A stretch of 64,000 bases of DNA from CAVRZY01 sp963725415 (GTDB lineage: Bacteria > Acidobacteriota > Terriglobia > Bryobacterales > Bryobacteraceae): NCBI GenBank assembly GCA_963725415.1, contig CAVRZY010000223.1, positions 1-64,000 of the forward strand, given 5' to 3'. Positions 1-8,493 of the stretch are shown in pieces; positions within the stretch are counted from its first letter, which is position 1, and the number at the start of each line of letters is the position of its first letter. A program made the position numbers and the translations under genes. The notes below the pieces were generated by a model. It saw only the letters and a list, made by a program, of their open reading frames with translations. It ran no database searches and was not told the origin of the DNA.

Positions 1-650
1 GGATTTATGGTTGCGCATCTCACCGACAACAACTACATCCGGGTCCTGCCTTAAGGCATACTTCAGCGCCTGACCGAAAGATTCAGTATCAGAACCCACT
101 TCCCGCTGGATGATAAGGCTTTTCTTGGATCTATGAACAAATTCAATCGGATCCTCAACAGTGATGATCTTGCATTTGCGTTCACGGTTGATCAGATCAA
201 TCAAATAGGTCATGGTTGTTGATTTGCCGCATCCCGCCGTTCCCGAAACGATAAGCAACCCCTTTTTTATGGCGAACTTATTCAGGACCTTGGGAAGCCC
301 CAGTTCCTCTTAAAGTTTTAATTTGAAAAGGAGTTATCCTGAAATTAGCCGCCAGGTTGCCCTTCTCCAGGCATACATTGACCCGGAAGTGATATTCCTC
401 CATCGCCAGCAAAGAAAAGTCCATCTCTCTTTTGATATCAAACATTTGTCTTTGAACGGGCGTCATCAAAGGAAGAACGAGCCTGCTTAAAGTTTCGCTG
501 GAAATGACAGGCAGGTCAGAAGGGACAACTTCACCGACGATCCTAAAGAAGGGAGGATAATTGCAAATGACGATGCACATCTGATGCATTCATATGTGTA
601 GCGACTTCCAGGATTTGTTTGATGTCCGTAAGCTCCACTGACAACTCCAA
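1..650 (-). pseudogene. PilT-like type IV pilus retraction ATPase, 5' part, frameshifted, cut by window edge
   Basis: Read on the minus strand in three frames this gives a continuous PilT-type protein. The N-terminal part (DIKQILEVATHMNASDVH) switches frame near 574 to IVICNYPPFFRIVGE and again near 310 to EELGLPKVLNKFAIKKG. It then continues to a Walker A (GTAGCGKSTT), the segment IITVEDPIEFVH and DPDVVVVGEMRN, where the window ends. PilT hydrolyses ATP to retract type IV pili. The start is uncertain; TTG at 650 is the furthest upstream candidate I can support. Base composition is clearly AT-richer than the flagellar genes beside it, and it runs opposite to them. Two frameshifts suggest a pseudogene, or low-quality sequence at a contig end. 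The family call is secure; functional status is doubtful. Confidence 0.75.
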
Positions 651-681
651 TCTTTGAGGGATCAAGGGGAATGAAGAGTGA

Positions 682-720
682 ATTATGCTGCCCCCTGACC
701 AAACGGTCAAGGGGCATTAT
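682..720. repeat. Hairpin next to the fliE breakpoint
   Basis: GCCCCTTGACC and its near-perfect complement flank a 4-base loop, and the stem extends outward through ATTAT/ATAAT. It lies between the start of the pilT-like fragment and the fliE remnant. It has no T-tract typical of an intrinsic terminator. It may mark the end of an inserted segment, or simply be the upstream region of the pilT-like gene. Confidence 0.5.
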
Positions 721-721
721 T

Positions 722-793
722 CTCGCGGGATTCCTTCAGGTCCGCAACAAGGTGGTTCAGGCGTACCAGGAAATCATGCGGATGCAAATGTGA
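722..793 (+). pseudogene. fliE: fliE 3' remnant
   Basis: The last codons of the flagellar hook-basal body protein FliE can be read here: LQVRNKVVQAYQEIMRMQM followed by TGA at 791-793. That is the highly conserved C-terminal helix of FliE. The rest of the gene is absent; upstream sequence switches to the hairpin and the opposing AT-rich pilT-like fragment. FliE joins the MS ring to the rod, and its gene normally lies directly upstream of fliF, exactly where this remnant sits. Either foreign DNA replaced the 5' part of fliE, or the contig is chimeric at about 720-735. Confidence 0.85.
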
Positions 794-811
794 TGATAGC
801 CCTCAGCCCTC

Positions 812-942
812 AGAAGCTGTGAAAAAATGCCCGCTTCACTTCGACTGCCAGCAACGCAGGCCGGGGGCCTGCGCCACATCATCAACTTGCCAGTTTTGTG
901 GGGCAGGTCCCCGACCTGCCCTGGCATTTTTTCACAGCTTCT
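812..942. repeat. Small palindromic element with 20-bp perfect terminal inverted repeats
   Basis: The 20 bases at 812-831 (agaagctgtgaaaaaatgcc) are the exact reverse complement of 923-942. The interior also pairs partly: GCAGGCCGGGGGCCTGC near 855-872 and GGCAGGTCCCCGACCTGCC near 902-920. No ORF is present. The structure resembles a MITE or REP-like element inserted between fliE and fliF, and could form a long hairpin in the leader of fliF. Confidence 0.6.
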
Positions 943-987
943 TAGCCATCGGCAGCGATTGACCAGGATAGACCGGGGAGTATCCTC

Positions 988-2701
988 ATGGGTCAGTTGA
1001 AGAAACTGCTCGCCAGTCTGAGCCTGCGGCAGCGAATCTCGATTGCCGTGGCGGTGGTGCTGGTGGGGGCGTCGTTATGGGCGCTGATCAACTGGAAACG
1101 CGAAAGAGATTTTCGGCCGCTCTACAGCGGTCTAAGCGCCGAAGACGCCGGGGCGGTGGTGCAGAAGCTGCGGGAGAGCGGGGCGGACTACCGGCTGGCG
1201 GAAAACGGCGCCGTGGTGCTGGCGCCGGAGGCGAAGGTGGCCGAACTGCGGCTTCAGATGGCCGCGGCGGGCTTGCCTAAGAGCGGGCGGGTGGGCTTCG
1301 AGCTTTTTGACAAGAGCAACTTCGGGCTGACCGATTTCGCCGAGCACATTAATTATCGCCGGGCGGTGGAGGGGGAGCTGGAGCGCTCGGTGATGGCGCT
1401 GACGGAAGTGCAGCAGGCCCGGGTGCATGTGACTTTTCCGAAGGATTCCATCTTTCTGGAAGCGCGCCAGCCGGCCAAGGCCAGCGTGATGGTGCGGCTC
1501 AAGCCGGGGGCCAGACTCTCGCCGCCCAACGTGCTGGCCATCACGCACCTGGTGGCGAGCGCGGTGGAGGGCCTGGTGCCGGAGGCAGTATCGGTTCTGG
1601 ACATGAACGGCAACTTGTTGGGGCGGCCACGCCGGCCTGCGTCCCTGGAGGATGGGCAGCCTTCGGAAGCGGTGCTGGAGTTCCGACACCAGATGGAGAA
1701 GGACCTGGTAGCGAAAATCAACTCGACGCTGGAGCCGCTGCTGGGGCCGGAGAAGTTTCGCGCGGGCGTTTCGGTGGAGTGCGATTTCTCCAGCGGGGAG
1801 CAAAGCGAAGAGACCTTCGATCCGACGCGCTCGGTGATGAGCAGCTCGCAGAAGACCGAAGACCTCAGCGGAGTGAACACGACCTCCGGGGTTCCGGGGA
1901 CGGCGTCGAATCTGCCGCGTCCGACCTCGCGCCCCGGGGCGGCGGGGCAGGGCACGACGCGGCGGACCGAGAACATCAGCTATCAGAGCAGTCGAACGGT
2001 GCGCAGGGTGCGGCTGCCGCAGGGTAGTCTGAAGCGCATGTCGGCGGCGGTGCTAGTGGATCACAGCGTGCGCTGGGAGGGGCTCGGGCGCTGGGGCGAA
2101 GCGAGTTCTGGAATCCCCGTCGCCAGAGAAACTCAAGGTGATCCGAGACCTGGTGGCGGCGGCTACCGGCTTCAATGCCGAGCGGGGCGATCAGCTCATA
2201 GTCGAGAGCCTGCCGTTTGAATCCACCCTGAGCCTGGAGGCGCCCGCGCCGCAGACTGCACCGGCGGCGCCGCCGGCTCCGGGGTTGCCGCCCTGGCTGG
2301 AGCGGCTTCAGCGGCAGAGCAGCCCGCTGCTCCTGGCAGCCGTGGCGGGCGGGGTAGTGCTGCTGATTCTGGCCGCCGCAGTCCTGTTCTGGATCGGGAG
2401 GAAACGCCGCAAGGGCCGGGAAGTGGCGCTGCGAGCGGGCTTGCCGGGCGCAGCCGGCACAGCCGCATTGGAATCAGGAGAGGCCGCCAAACACGCAGAG
2501 CAGAATTTGCAGTCGAGATTCGCCGAGCAGTTGGCCCTCAGGGACCGCCAGGAAGCGGAGGCTCTGAGCGCCATGAAGCTGCCGCTGGTGACTACCAAGA
2601 AGGCCGAGGTGCTGGCGAAGCACTTGGTCGAGTTGGCCAAAAAAGACCCAGCCTCGACCACCCAGGTTCTGCGCACCTGGTTGAAGGAGCGGCAGCGGTG
2701 A
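988..2701 (+). CDS. fliF: Flagellar MS-ring protein FliF (one frameshift near 2097)
   Basis: FliF forms the MS ring in the inner membrane that anchors the flagellar motor. The N-terminal part (MGQLKKLLASLSLRQRIS, then a membrane segment at about residues 17-35) is followed by the periplasmic ring-building domain, with the segments NYRRAVEGELERSV and ARVHVTFPKDSIF. Near 2097 the frame shifts by one base (GRWGE | KRVLESPSPEKLKVIRDL). It then continues through a second membrane segment (LLLAAVAGGVVLLILAAAVL) to the FliG-binding tail TTQVLRTWLKERQR. Total length is about 571 codons, normal for FliF. A single indel in a GC-rich stretch of a gene that is otherwise conserved suggests a sequence error. 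ATG 988 follows CGGGGAG. Downstream genes fliG-J are in order. Confidence 0.92.
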
Positions 2702-2708
2702 GGAGACT

Positions 2709-2798
2709 GAGTCATTGAAGAATTGAATCATTGAGTCATTGAAGAATTGAGTCATTGAAGAATTGAGCCATTGAAGAATTGAGTCATTGAATCATTGA
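2709..2798. repeat. Tandem 16-bp repeats between fliF and fliG
   Basis: About five full copies of a 16-bp unit (gagtcattgaagaatt, with variants) plus one half copy follow each other directly after the fliF stop. The unit is AT-rich, unlike the genes on both sides. It separates fliF from fliG by 181 bases, which is unusual for a flagellar operon. Each unit contains near-complementary TCATTGA/TCAATGA-type halves. Confidence 0.85.
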
Positions 2799-2882
2799 AC
2801 GGCGGTGTCGTAGCTCGCAGGTTTTCAATGGGTCAATGGTTCAAGCACACAATGAGTCGATTGTTGTGGGAGAGCGTATCCG

Positions 2883-3908
2883 ATGATACTCAACGTCGGG
2901 ACTGAGCTGAGTCCGGGAATCCAGAAAGCAGCCCTGCTGCTGGTGATCCTTGGGGAACAAGTCAGCGCTGAGATGCTCAAGGAGATGGACGAGGATGAGG
3001 TGCAAGCGATCAGCCGGGAAATAGCGCGAATCAGCGGGGTTAGTTCCGAGGAGGCGGAAAGCATCCTGGAAGAGTTCTACCAGATGACGCTGGCCCACAA
3101 CTATGTGCTGAAGGGCGGCGTGGATTACGCGCGCAAACTGCTGATCAATGCGTTCGGCCCGGAAACGGCCAGAAAGCTCCTGGACCGAGTGGTCAAGACG
3201 CTCAGCAGCGAGCTGGGGAGCTTCGACGAGCTGCAAAAAGCGGACCCGCAGCAATTGGCCAAATTCATCCACAGCGAGCATCCGCAGACGGTGGCCCTGA
3301 TCCTCTCGCACCTCAATGCATCGCAGGCCGCGGCGCTGCTGAATTCGCTGCCCCCGGAGATGCGGGCGGACGTGGCGCTGCGCATGGCCAATCTGGACCA
3401 GATTTCGCCGGAGATCATCGGCAAGATCGCCGGGATCATCGGGCAAAAGCTCAAGGCGCTGGGGGAGTTCAGCCGGGAATCCTACGGGGGCGTACGCGCC
3501 GTGGCCGAGATGTTCAACCGGCTGGACTCGACCACCAGCAAGGAAATCCTGGACAGTGTCGAGCAACAGGATGCCAACCTGGTGGAAACGATTCGTCACC
3601 TGATGTTCGTCTTCGAGGACCTGCTGTTGACCGACCAGAACGGGATCAAGGAGGTGCTGGCGCGGATCGACCGGAAGCTGCTGACGGTGGCCCTGAAGGG
3701 CACCAGCGACGGGCTGAAGAAACACTTTCTGCAATGCATGTCGCAGCGGGGCGCGGAGATGTTGCAGGAGGACATGGAAGCGTTGGGCCCGGTGAAAATC
3801 AAGGAGGTGGAGGCGGCGCAGCAACAGATCATCGCCGTGGTCCGGCAGCTCGAGAGCGAGGGCGTGCTCAGCCTGAAGGGTGCGGTGGGGGAGCAATATG
3901 TCGTCTAA
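2883..3908 (+). CDS. fliG: Flagellar motor switch protein FliG
   Basis: FliG is the rotor protein that transmits torque from the stator and sits on the cytoplasmic face of the MS ring. The 341-residue product has normal family length. The N-terminal FliF-binding domain starts GIQKAALLLVILGEQVSAEM, the middle domain contains EHPQTVALILSHL, and the C-terminal torque helix region has ALKGTSDGLKKHFLQCMS and VKIKEVEAAQQQIIAVV. ATG 2883 is preceded by GGGAGAG. The stop overlaps the start of fliH by 11 bases, indicating translational coupling. Confidence 0.96.
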   Translation: MILNVGTELSPGIQKAALLLVILGEQVSAEMLKEMDEDEVQAISREIARISGVSSEEAESILEEFYQMTLAHNYVLKGGVDYARKLLINAFGPETARKLLDRVVKTLSSELGSFDELQKADPQQLAKFIHSEHPQTVALILSHLNASQAAALLNSLPPEMRADVALRMANLDQISPEIIGKIAGIIGQKLKALGEFSRESYGGVRAVAEMFNRLDSTTSKEILDSVEQQDANLVETIRHLMFVFEDLLLTDQNGIKEVLARIDRKLLTVALKGTSDGLKKHFLQCMSQRGAEMLQEDMEALGPVKIKEVEAAQQQIIAVVRQLESEGVLSLKGAVGEQYVV

Positions 3909-4560
3909 AGTGCTGGCGGGGAGCGCCACGAAACCGGCCGAGCCGGTGCTCTGGAGGAAGGTGACGCTGGAACGCCGGACGGGGCGCGACCTGACGCCGG
4001 GTCACGGGGAAGCCGGAATCGAGGAGCTTCAGGCGCGGCGGGCGGAGATGGAACAGCAAATGCGCCGGGGCGAAGAGCAGGCTTACGAGTCGGGGCTGCG
4101 AAAAGGCACAGCACTGGGTGAGGAACAGGCGAGCCGACGCCTGGACCCGGTTGTAGAGCGACTGGCACAGACGGTGGAGGAGCTGGCCGGGCAGCGCCGC
4201 CGCCTGAGACGCCAGGCCGAAGAAGACGTGGTGAAGCTGGCCCTGGCCATCGGGCGCCGCATCCTGCACCGCGAGCTAAGCATCGATCCGGACGCGCTGC
4301 TGGGCGTGGTAAAGGCGGCGCTCACGAAGCTGGAGGGGCGCGAGGTGGACCGGGTCCGGGTGCATCCTGTCGACCTGGCCCTGGTGCAGAGACACTTCGA
4401 GCAGCTCGGGCGGCTGGACAAGATCGAAGTGGTCGCGGATTCCAGCCTGGAGCGGGGCGCCGTGGTTTTTGAAACCCCGCGGGGCAGCTTGGACGCCTCC
4501 ATCGAGACGCAGTTGCAGGAGATCCAACGCGGCTTGTCGGATCGGGTGACGCGGTCGTAG
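3898..4560 (+). CDS. fliH: Flagellar export-apparatus stator protein FliH
   Basis: FliH is the elongated regulator of the export ATPase FliI. I place the start at ATG 3898 (MSSKVLAGS), which follows GGGGGAG and lies inside the end of fliG; an upstream in-frame start at 3880 is less likely. The 220-residue product has a charged coiled-coil middle (ELQARRAEMEQQMRRGEEQ) with a glycine-rich heptad-like stretch. A V-ATPase-E-like C-terminal domain follows (KLALAIGRRILHRELSIDPD, VRVHPVDLALVQ). Position between fliG and fliI supports the call. Confidence 0.9.
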   Translation: MSSKVLAGSATKPAEPVLWRKVTLERRTGRDLTPGHGEAGIEELQARRAEMEQQMRRGEEQAYESGLRKGTALGEEQASRRLDPVVERLAQTVEELAGQRRRLRRQAEEDVVKLALAIGRRILHRELSIDPDALLGVVKAALTKLEGREVDRVRVHPVDLALVQRHFEQLGRLDKIEVVADSSLERGAVVFETPRGSLDASIETQLQEIQRGLSDRVTRS

Positions 4561-4578
4561 AGTTCAAAAGGCGGAGCA

Positions 4579-5898
4579 ATGGAGGAGCGCCTGGATCTGA
4601 CTCAGCATCTGAAGACGGTAGCAGAGTGCGATCCGTATCGCTGGGTGGGGACGGTCAAAGAGCTGGTGGGCCTGCTGATCGAATCGGCCGGACCGGCTGC
4701 CGGGATAGGGGACTTCTGCGAGGTTATCTGTGGCGACGGGCGCCGCATCCGGACGCAGGTGATCGGGTTCCGGAACGAGCGGGTACTGTCGATGCCGTTT
4801 GAAGAGACGGGGGGCCTGCAGCTCGGGGATGCGGTGGTTCTGCGGAAGGAGGAGGCCCGTGTGGGAGTGGGGCCGCAACTGCTGGGGCGGGTTCTGGACG
4901 GCTTTGGAAAACCGATCGATTCCGGCCCGCCAATTGAGGCGGAGGCTTTCTACGAGCTCTACAAACCCTCACCAGGTCCGCTGGAGCGGGAGCACATAGT
5001 CGAGCCGTTGGTGACCGGGATTCGCGCCATCGACAGCCTGCTACCGTGTGGAAAGGGGCAGCGGGTGGGCATCTTCGGGGGCAGCGGCGTTGGGAAGAGC
5101 ACGCTGCTGGGCGCCATGTCTCGCCACAATTTTGCGGACCTCAGCGTGATCGCGCTGATCGGAGAGCGGAACCGGGAGGTGCGGGCCTTCATCGAGCAGG
5201 AGATGGGGGAGGAGGGGATGAAACGGTCGGTGGTGGTGGTGGCGACTTCGGATCGACCGGCCCCGTTGCGCGTCCGGGCCTGTTGGGTGGCGCTGGCAGT
5301 GGCGGAGTATTTCCGGGATCAGGGCGCCGACGTGCTGCTGGTGATGGATTCGGTGACCCGGCTGGCCATGGCGCAGCGGGAGATCGGACTGGCGGCCGGC
5401 GAGCCGCCCAGCCAGAAAGGGTATACGCCCTCGGTCTTCAATCTGTTGCCGCGGGTCTTCGAGCGGGCCGGGAAATTCCGCCGGGGTTCGATTACCGGGT
5501 TCTTCACGGTACTGGTCGAGGGCGACGACCTCACCGAGCCGATCTCGGACGCGGTGCGGGCCACCCTGGATGGTCACATCGTGCTCTCGCGCCATTTGGC
5601 GGCGGTTGGGCACTACCCCCCGATCGACGTTTTGAACTCGGTCAGCCGGCTCAGCACGCAGGTAACGGGGAAGGAGCAACGAGAATCTGCACGGAAGCTG
5701 AGGGAGGCCCTGGCGACCTATCAGCAATCCGAGGACCTGATTCAACTGGGGGCGTACGTGTCGGGCTCGAATCCCACGCTGGATGCCGCCATCCGTGCGC
5801 GCCCCAAGCTGCTGGAGTTCTTGCAGCAGGAGGCGGATCGCAAGTGGCCGCTGGAGGAAACGGTTACGCAACTGGAGACCCTGGCCAAGTTGCTGTGA
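4579..5898 (+). CDS. fliI: Flagellum-specific ATPase FliI
   Basis: This is the ATPase of the flagellar type III export apparatus, homologous to the F1 beta subunit. The Walker A motif GGSGVGKST lies at about residues 168-176. Walker B-like DVLLVMDSVTRLAMAQREIG and the family segment GEPPSQKGYTPSVFNLLPR follow. The C-terminal YPPIDVLNSVSRL is also typical. Length of 439 residues is normal. ATG 4579 is preceded by AAGGCGGAG. The 18-base gap from fliH and the 20-base gap to fliJ indicate one operon. Confidence 0.96.
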   Translation: MEERLDLTQHLKTVAECDPYRWVGTVKELVGLLIESAGPAAGIGDFCEVICGDGRRIRTQVIGFRNERVLSMPFEETGGLQLGDAVVLRKEEARVGVGPQLLGRVLDGFGKPIDSGPPIEAEAFYELYKPSPGPLEREHIVEPLVTGIRAIDSLLPCGKGQRVGIFGGSGVGKSTLLGAMSRHNFADLSVIALIGERNREVRAFIEQEMGEEGMKRSVVVVATSDRPAPLRVRACWVALAVAEYFRDQGADVLLVMDSVTRLAMAQREIGLAAGEPPSQKGYTPSVFNLLPRVFERAGKFRRGSITGFFTVLVEGDDLTEPISDAVRATLDGHIVLSRHLAAVGHYPPIDVLNSVSRLSTQVTGKEQRESARKLREALATYQQSEDLIQLGAYVSGSNPTLDAAIRARPKLLEFLQQEADRKWPLEETVTQLETLAKLL

Positions 5899-5918
5899 GG
5901 CCCCGGTGAGGTGAGGGG

Positions 5919-6368
5919 ATGCGGCGCTTTCGATTTCGGCTGGAGAGTGTCCTGGGATGGCGGCTGATCCAGTTGGAGCTGGAAGAGACCAAGCTACAGA
6001 GGCTGCTCGAGGAGCTTCGCGGGCTGGAGTCCCGACAGGCGGCACTGGAGGTCGCCAAAGCGGAGGCCGAACGCTCGGTGTTGTCTTTGCAGGTAGTCGA
6101 GGCGCAGGAACTGAGGGCGTTGGAGGCGCATCGGCTTCACCTCGCGTCCGAAAAGGCGCGCTTGAGGGAGCAGCAGGCCGACTGCGCCGCGCGAATCGCC
6201 GCTCAGCGGGACGCTGTGCGGAAGGCTGAGCAGAACCTGCGCCTGCTGGAGAAGATCAAGCAGCGGCGGTTCGCGGAGTGGGCACGCGAAGTGGACAAGG
6301 AACAGGAGTCCTTGGCTGCCGAGGTCTTTCTGGCCCGGTGGCAACGGAATTCACGATTGGCTGATTGA
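5919..6368 (+). CDS. fliJ: Flagellar export chaperone FliJ
   Basis: FliJ is a small coiled-coil protein that acts as the central stalk of the FliI ATPase ring and as an export chaperone escort. The 149-residue product starts MRRFRFRLESVLGWR, the usual FliJ opening, and is almost entirely charged alpha-helical heptads with no enzymatic motif. It ends the flagellar block; the strand changes afterwards. Start ATG follows GGTGAGG. Sequence conservation of FliJ is weak, so the call rests on its opening residues, its coiled-coil nature and its position after fliI. Confidence 0.88.
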   Translation: MRRFRFRLESVLGWRLIQLELEETKLQRLLEELRGLESRQAALEVAKAEAERSVLSLQVVEAQELRALEAHRLHLASEKARLREQQADCAARIAAQRDAVRKAEQNLRLLEKIKQRRFAEWAREVDKEQESLAAEVFLARWQRNSRLAD

Positions 6369-6369
6369 C

Positions 6370-6404
6370 GATTGCTGTGTCCTGCGGCGCCAGACACAGC
6401 AATC
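6370..6404 (+). terminator. Hairpin after fliJ (copy 1 of a dispersed repeat)
   Basis: GATTGCTGTGTC at 6370-6381 pairs perfectly with GACACAGCAATC at 6393-6404 around an 11-base loop, starting two bases after the fliJ stop. It could act as a terminator or mRNA 3' stabiliser. Nearly the same hairpin occurs at 34584-34630, with a half copy near 57390, so it is also a mobile or dispersed repeat. There is no T-tract. Confidence 0.6.
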
Positions 6405-6486
6405 ATCAGTCTCCCCGGCACGGCCGCGCTGGCAGGGTTGCATGGTTGCGGCTTGACCGCGCTATGGGACCGCTCCACCAAGACGA

Positions 6487-6585
6487 GTGTCCTGTCCCAT
6501 GTAATTCTTAACAATCGGTGGCGCACGCTTCAGCGTGCGCCACGGGACCGCCGTGTACCGTCAGAAGTTGGCCGGGACAGGACAC
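6487..6585. repeat. 99-bp palindromic element with nested hairpin, between convergent genes
   Basis: Outer arms GTGTCCTGTCCC (6487-6498) and GGGACAGGACAC (6574-6585) are perfect complements. Inside is a perfect 11-bp GC stem, GTGGCGCACGC/GCGTGCGCCAC, with loop TTCA at 6518-6543. It sits between fliJ (plus) and the dsbD-like gene (minus), a position suited to a bidirectional terminator. Its two-level symmetry also suggests a MITE-like repeat. Confidence 0.6.
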
Positions 6586-6599
6586 TAGGTGAGATTGGG

Positions 6600-8492
6600 C
6601 TAGCGTGGCTGGGGCAAAGGGGACTGGAGGAAGGCCAGGAACTCGGCGGGCTCGCGCGTCAGGCCGGGGAAGGTCGCAATGACTTTTTCGTTGGGGTCGA
6701 GGATGGCGTAGAAGGGAAGGGCGATGGTAGAGAACTTGCTTTCCTGGAGGGTTTGGTTCTGGCGGGATGGCTCGTCGATACCATCGGTGTAAAGCTCCAC
6801 TAGCACATACTCCTTCATTGCGGCCGCGATTTCGGGACGGGTGAACATGTTGGCCTTCATCCAGTGGCAGTTGGTGCAGGCGTAACCGGTGAAGGCGACC
6901 AGAACCAGCCTGTTCTGCTGGCGAGCCTGGGCGAGGGCTTCGTGGTACTGGTTCTTCATCCAGGTGAGACTGGTTTCGCCGGTGGGGGAGGGAGCGCTGG
7001 CGGCGGGTACATAGGCATCCAGCTCGCCCAATCGGGCGCCGAACATGCCTGGTAGCAGGCTGATTGAGAGGATTAGAAACAGTGCGCCGACAAGGAGGCG
7101 CCCCAGGCCCACTGGCTCGTCCGGCTTGACTCCCTGGAGACGAAGCAAGCCCAGCAGGTACAAGCCGGCCAGCGAGAAGAGCACCATCCAGGCAGCGAGG
7201 AAACGCTCGCGGGTCAACAGGTTCCACTGCATTACCTGATCCACTGCACTAAGGTACTTGAACATGGCGGCTAGAATGACGAAGGCCATGACTACCTTGA
7301 CGCGGGTCAGCCAGCCACCGCTTTTGGGCAGGCGCCGGAGATAGGAAGGGAACAGAGCCAAAAAGAAGAAGGGCAGGGCCAGCCCAGCCGCGAAGGAGAG
7401 CATGCCCAGCGCTGGCCGCAGGCCTCCGCTCTGGAGCGAGGCAGCCAGCAAAGTTCCGACGAAGGGACCCACGCAGGAAAAGGCTGTCAGCGAGAAAGTC
7501 AGGCCCATGAGCAGGGTGCCTGAGATGCCGACGCTTTGAGAGGCGCGGTCTAGCCTGGTCAGCAGGCGCGAGGAAATGGTGATCTCGAAGGCTCCCAGCA
7601 GGCTCAGGCCGAACAGCAGGAACACCAGGGCGATAAAGGAGTTCACCCAGACGCTGGAACCCAATTGCACCACCCCGAAGGGTCCCAGGATGGCGGTGGT
7701 TACCAGGCCCAGCGCGGTGAAAAGGACGATGATCCCGAAGCAGAACAAGAGCGCGTCGGCGAGGCTCTGGCGGCGCGTACCGGCGGGCTTGTTGAGGAAG
7801 AAGGATACCGTGATCGGGATCATGGGGAAAACACAAGGGGTGAAGAGGGCAGCCAGTCCGAAACCGAAGGCGACCAGGAGAAACATGACGATCCCCTGGG
7901 CGGGCAGGGTGGCTGGTTGCCTGGGTGGCGGCGGAGGCGGCGGGGCCGCAGAGGCCGTTGGGGCGGCGGAGGTGACCTCGCTGTATCCGGCCGGGATAAC
8001 CAGCTCACCCTTCCTCGCTGCCGGGTCGATGACGAGGTTGGCGGCGGCTGTGACCCGCCTAGGGGGCAGGCACATCTTGTTGTTGCAGGTTTGAAAGCGG
8101 ACCTGGGCCCTCAGCTCGCTTGTACCAGCCTGGGCGTCGGGAGACACCTGAAGATCCAACAGAAAAGGCGCTTCGTTTTCGTAGGATTCGAGGTTCACTC
8201 CAAAGTTCTGGTCGAAGCTCACCTGGGGCTTGGGTTGAAAGATCCTGTACCGCTGGATAGCCGGGTTGGCGGCCACAGAGATGGTGGTGGCGATGATGGG
8301 TTTGGGTACGGACAGGGAGTAGAGGTGCCAGCCCGGCTCGATCTTGGCGACCAAGCGGGCCAGGACACGGGAACCAGGGGGAACGCGGGCAGGCTCCAGG
8401 GTGATACTCCACCGCACGGGCTCGAGCTTCTGTGACAGAACGGGCCAGACGCTTCCCAGAACCAGAAGGAGAAGGGGAACCCAGCGGTTCAC
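6600..8492 (-). CDS. dsbD: DsbD-type thiol:disulfide interchange protein
   Basis: Moves electrons from cytoplasmic thioredoxin across the membrane to periplasmic thiol proteins. The N-terminal signal peptide is followed by a DsbD-alpha-like domain with the paired cysteines of CNNKMC. A DsbD-beta/CcdA-type membrane domain of about eight helices follows, with the redox cysteines in FTPCVFPMIPIT and FSCVGPFVGT. The C-terminal thioredoxin-like domain has CTNC in FTGYACTNCHWMKAN. I start at GTG 8492 (VNRWVPLLLLVLG), which gives a signal peptide and lies one base after the plsX stop; a longer open frame upstream overlaps plsX and is rejected. About 630 residues, normal for DsbD. Confidence 0.9.
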   Translation of the reverse strand: MNRWVPLLLLVLGSVWPVLSQKLEPVRWSITLEPARVPPGSRVLARLVAKIEPGWHLYSLSVPKPIIATTISVAANPAIQRYRIFQPKPQVSFDQNFGVNLESYENEAPFLLDLQVSPDAQAGTSELRAQVRFQTCNNKMCLPPRRVTAAANLVIDPAARKGELVIPAGYSEVTSAAPTASAAPPPPPPPRQPATLPAQGIVMFLLVAFGFGLAALFTPCVFPMIPITVSFFLNKPAGTRRQSLADALLFCFGIIVLFTALGLVTTAILGPFGVVQLGSSVWVNSFIALVFLLFGLSLLGAFEITISSRLLTRLDRASQSVGISGTLLMGLTFSLTAFSCVGPFVGTLLAASLQSGGLRPALGMLSFAAGLALPFFFLALFPSYLRRLPKSGGWLTRVKVVMAFVILAAMFKYLSAVDQVMQWNLLTRERFLAAWMVLFSLAGLYLLGLLRLQGVKPDEPVGLGRLLVGALFLILSISLLPGMFGARLGELDAYVPAASAPSPTGETSLTWMKNQYHEALAQARQQNRLVLVAFTGYACTNCHWMKANMFTRPEIAAAMKEYVLVELYTDGIDEPSRQNQTLQESKFSTIALPFYAILDPNEKVIATFPGLTREPAEFLAFLQSPLPQPR

Positions 8493-8493
8493 T

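Noticed and set aside
2709..2798. CRISPR array
   Set aside because: The repeats are contiguous 16-bp units without unique spacers, and no cas genes are present.
2841..3929. 362-codon frame antisense to fliG
   Set aside because: A GC-skew shadow frame; fliG on the plus strand is unambiguous.
6372..6803. Plus-strand frame after fliJ
   Set aside because: It starts inside a hairpin repeat and runs into the antisense of the DsbD-like gene; no ribosome-binding site or domain.
6508..7227. 239-codon minus-strand frame overlapping the DsbD-like gene in another frame
   Set aside because: Proline/arginine/histidine-rich shadow of the DsbD coding region.
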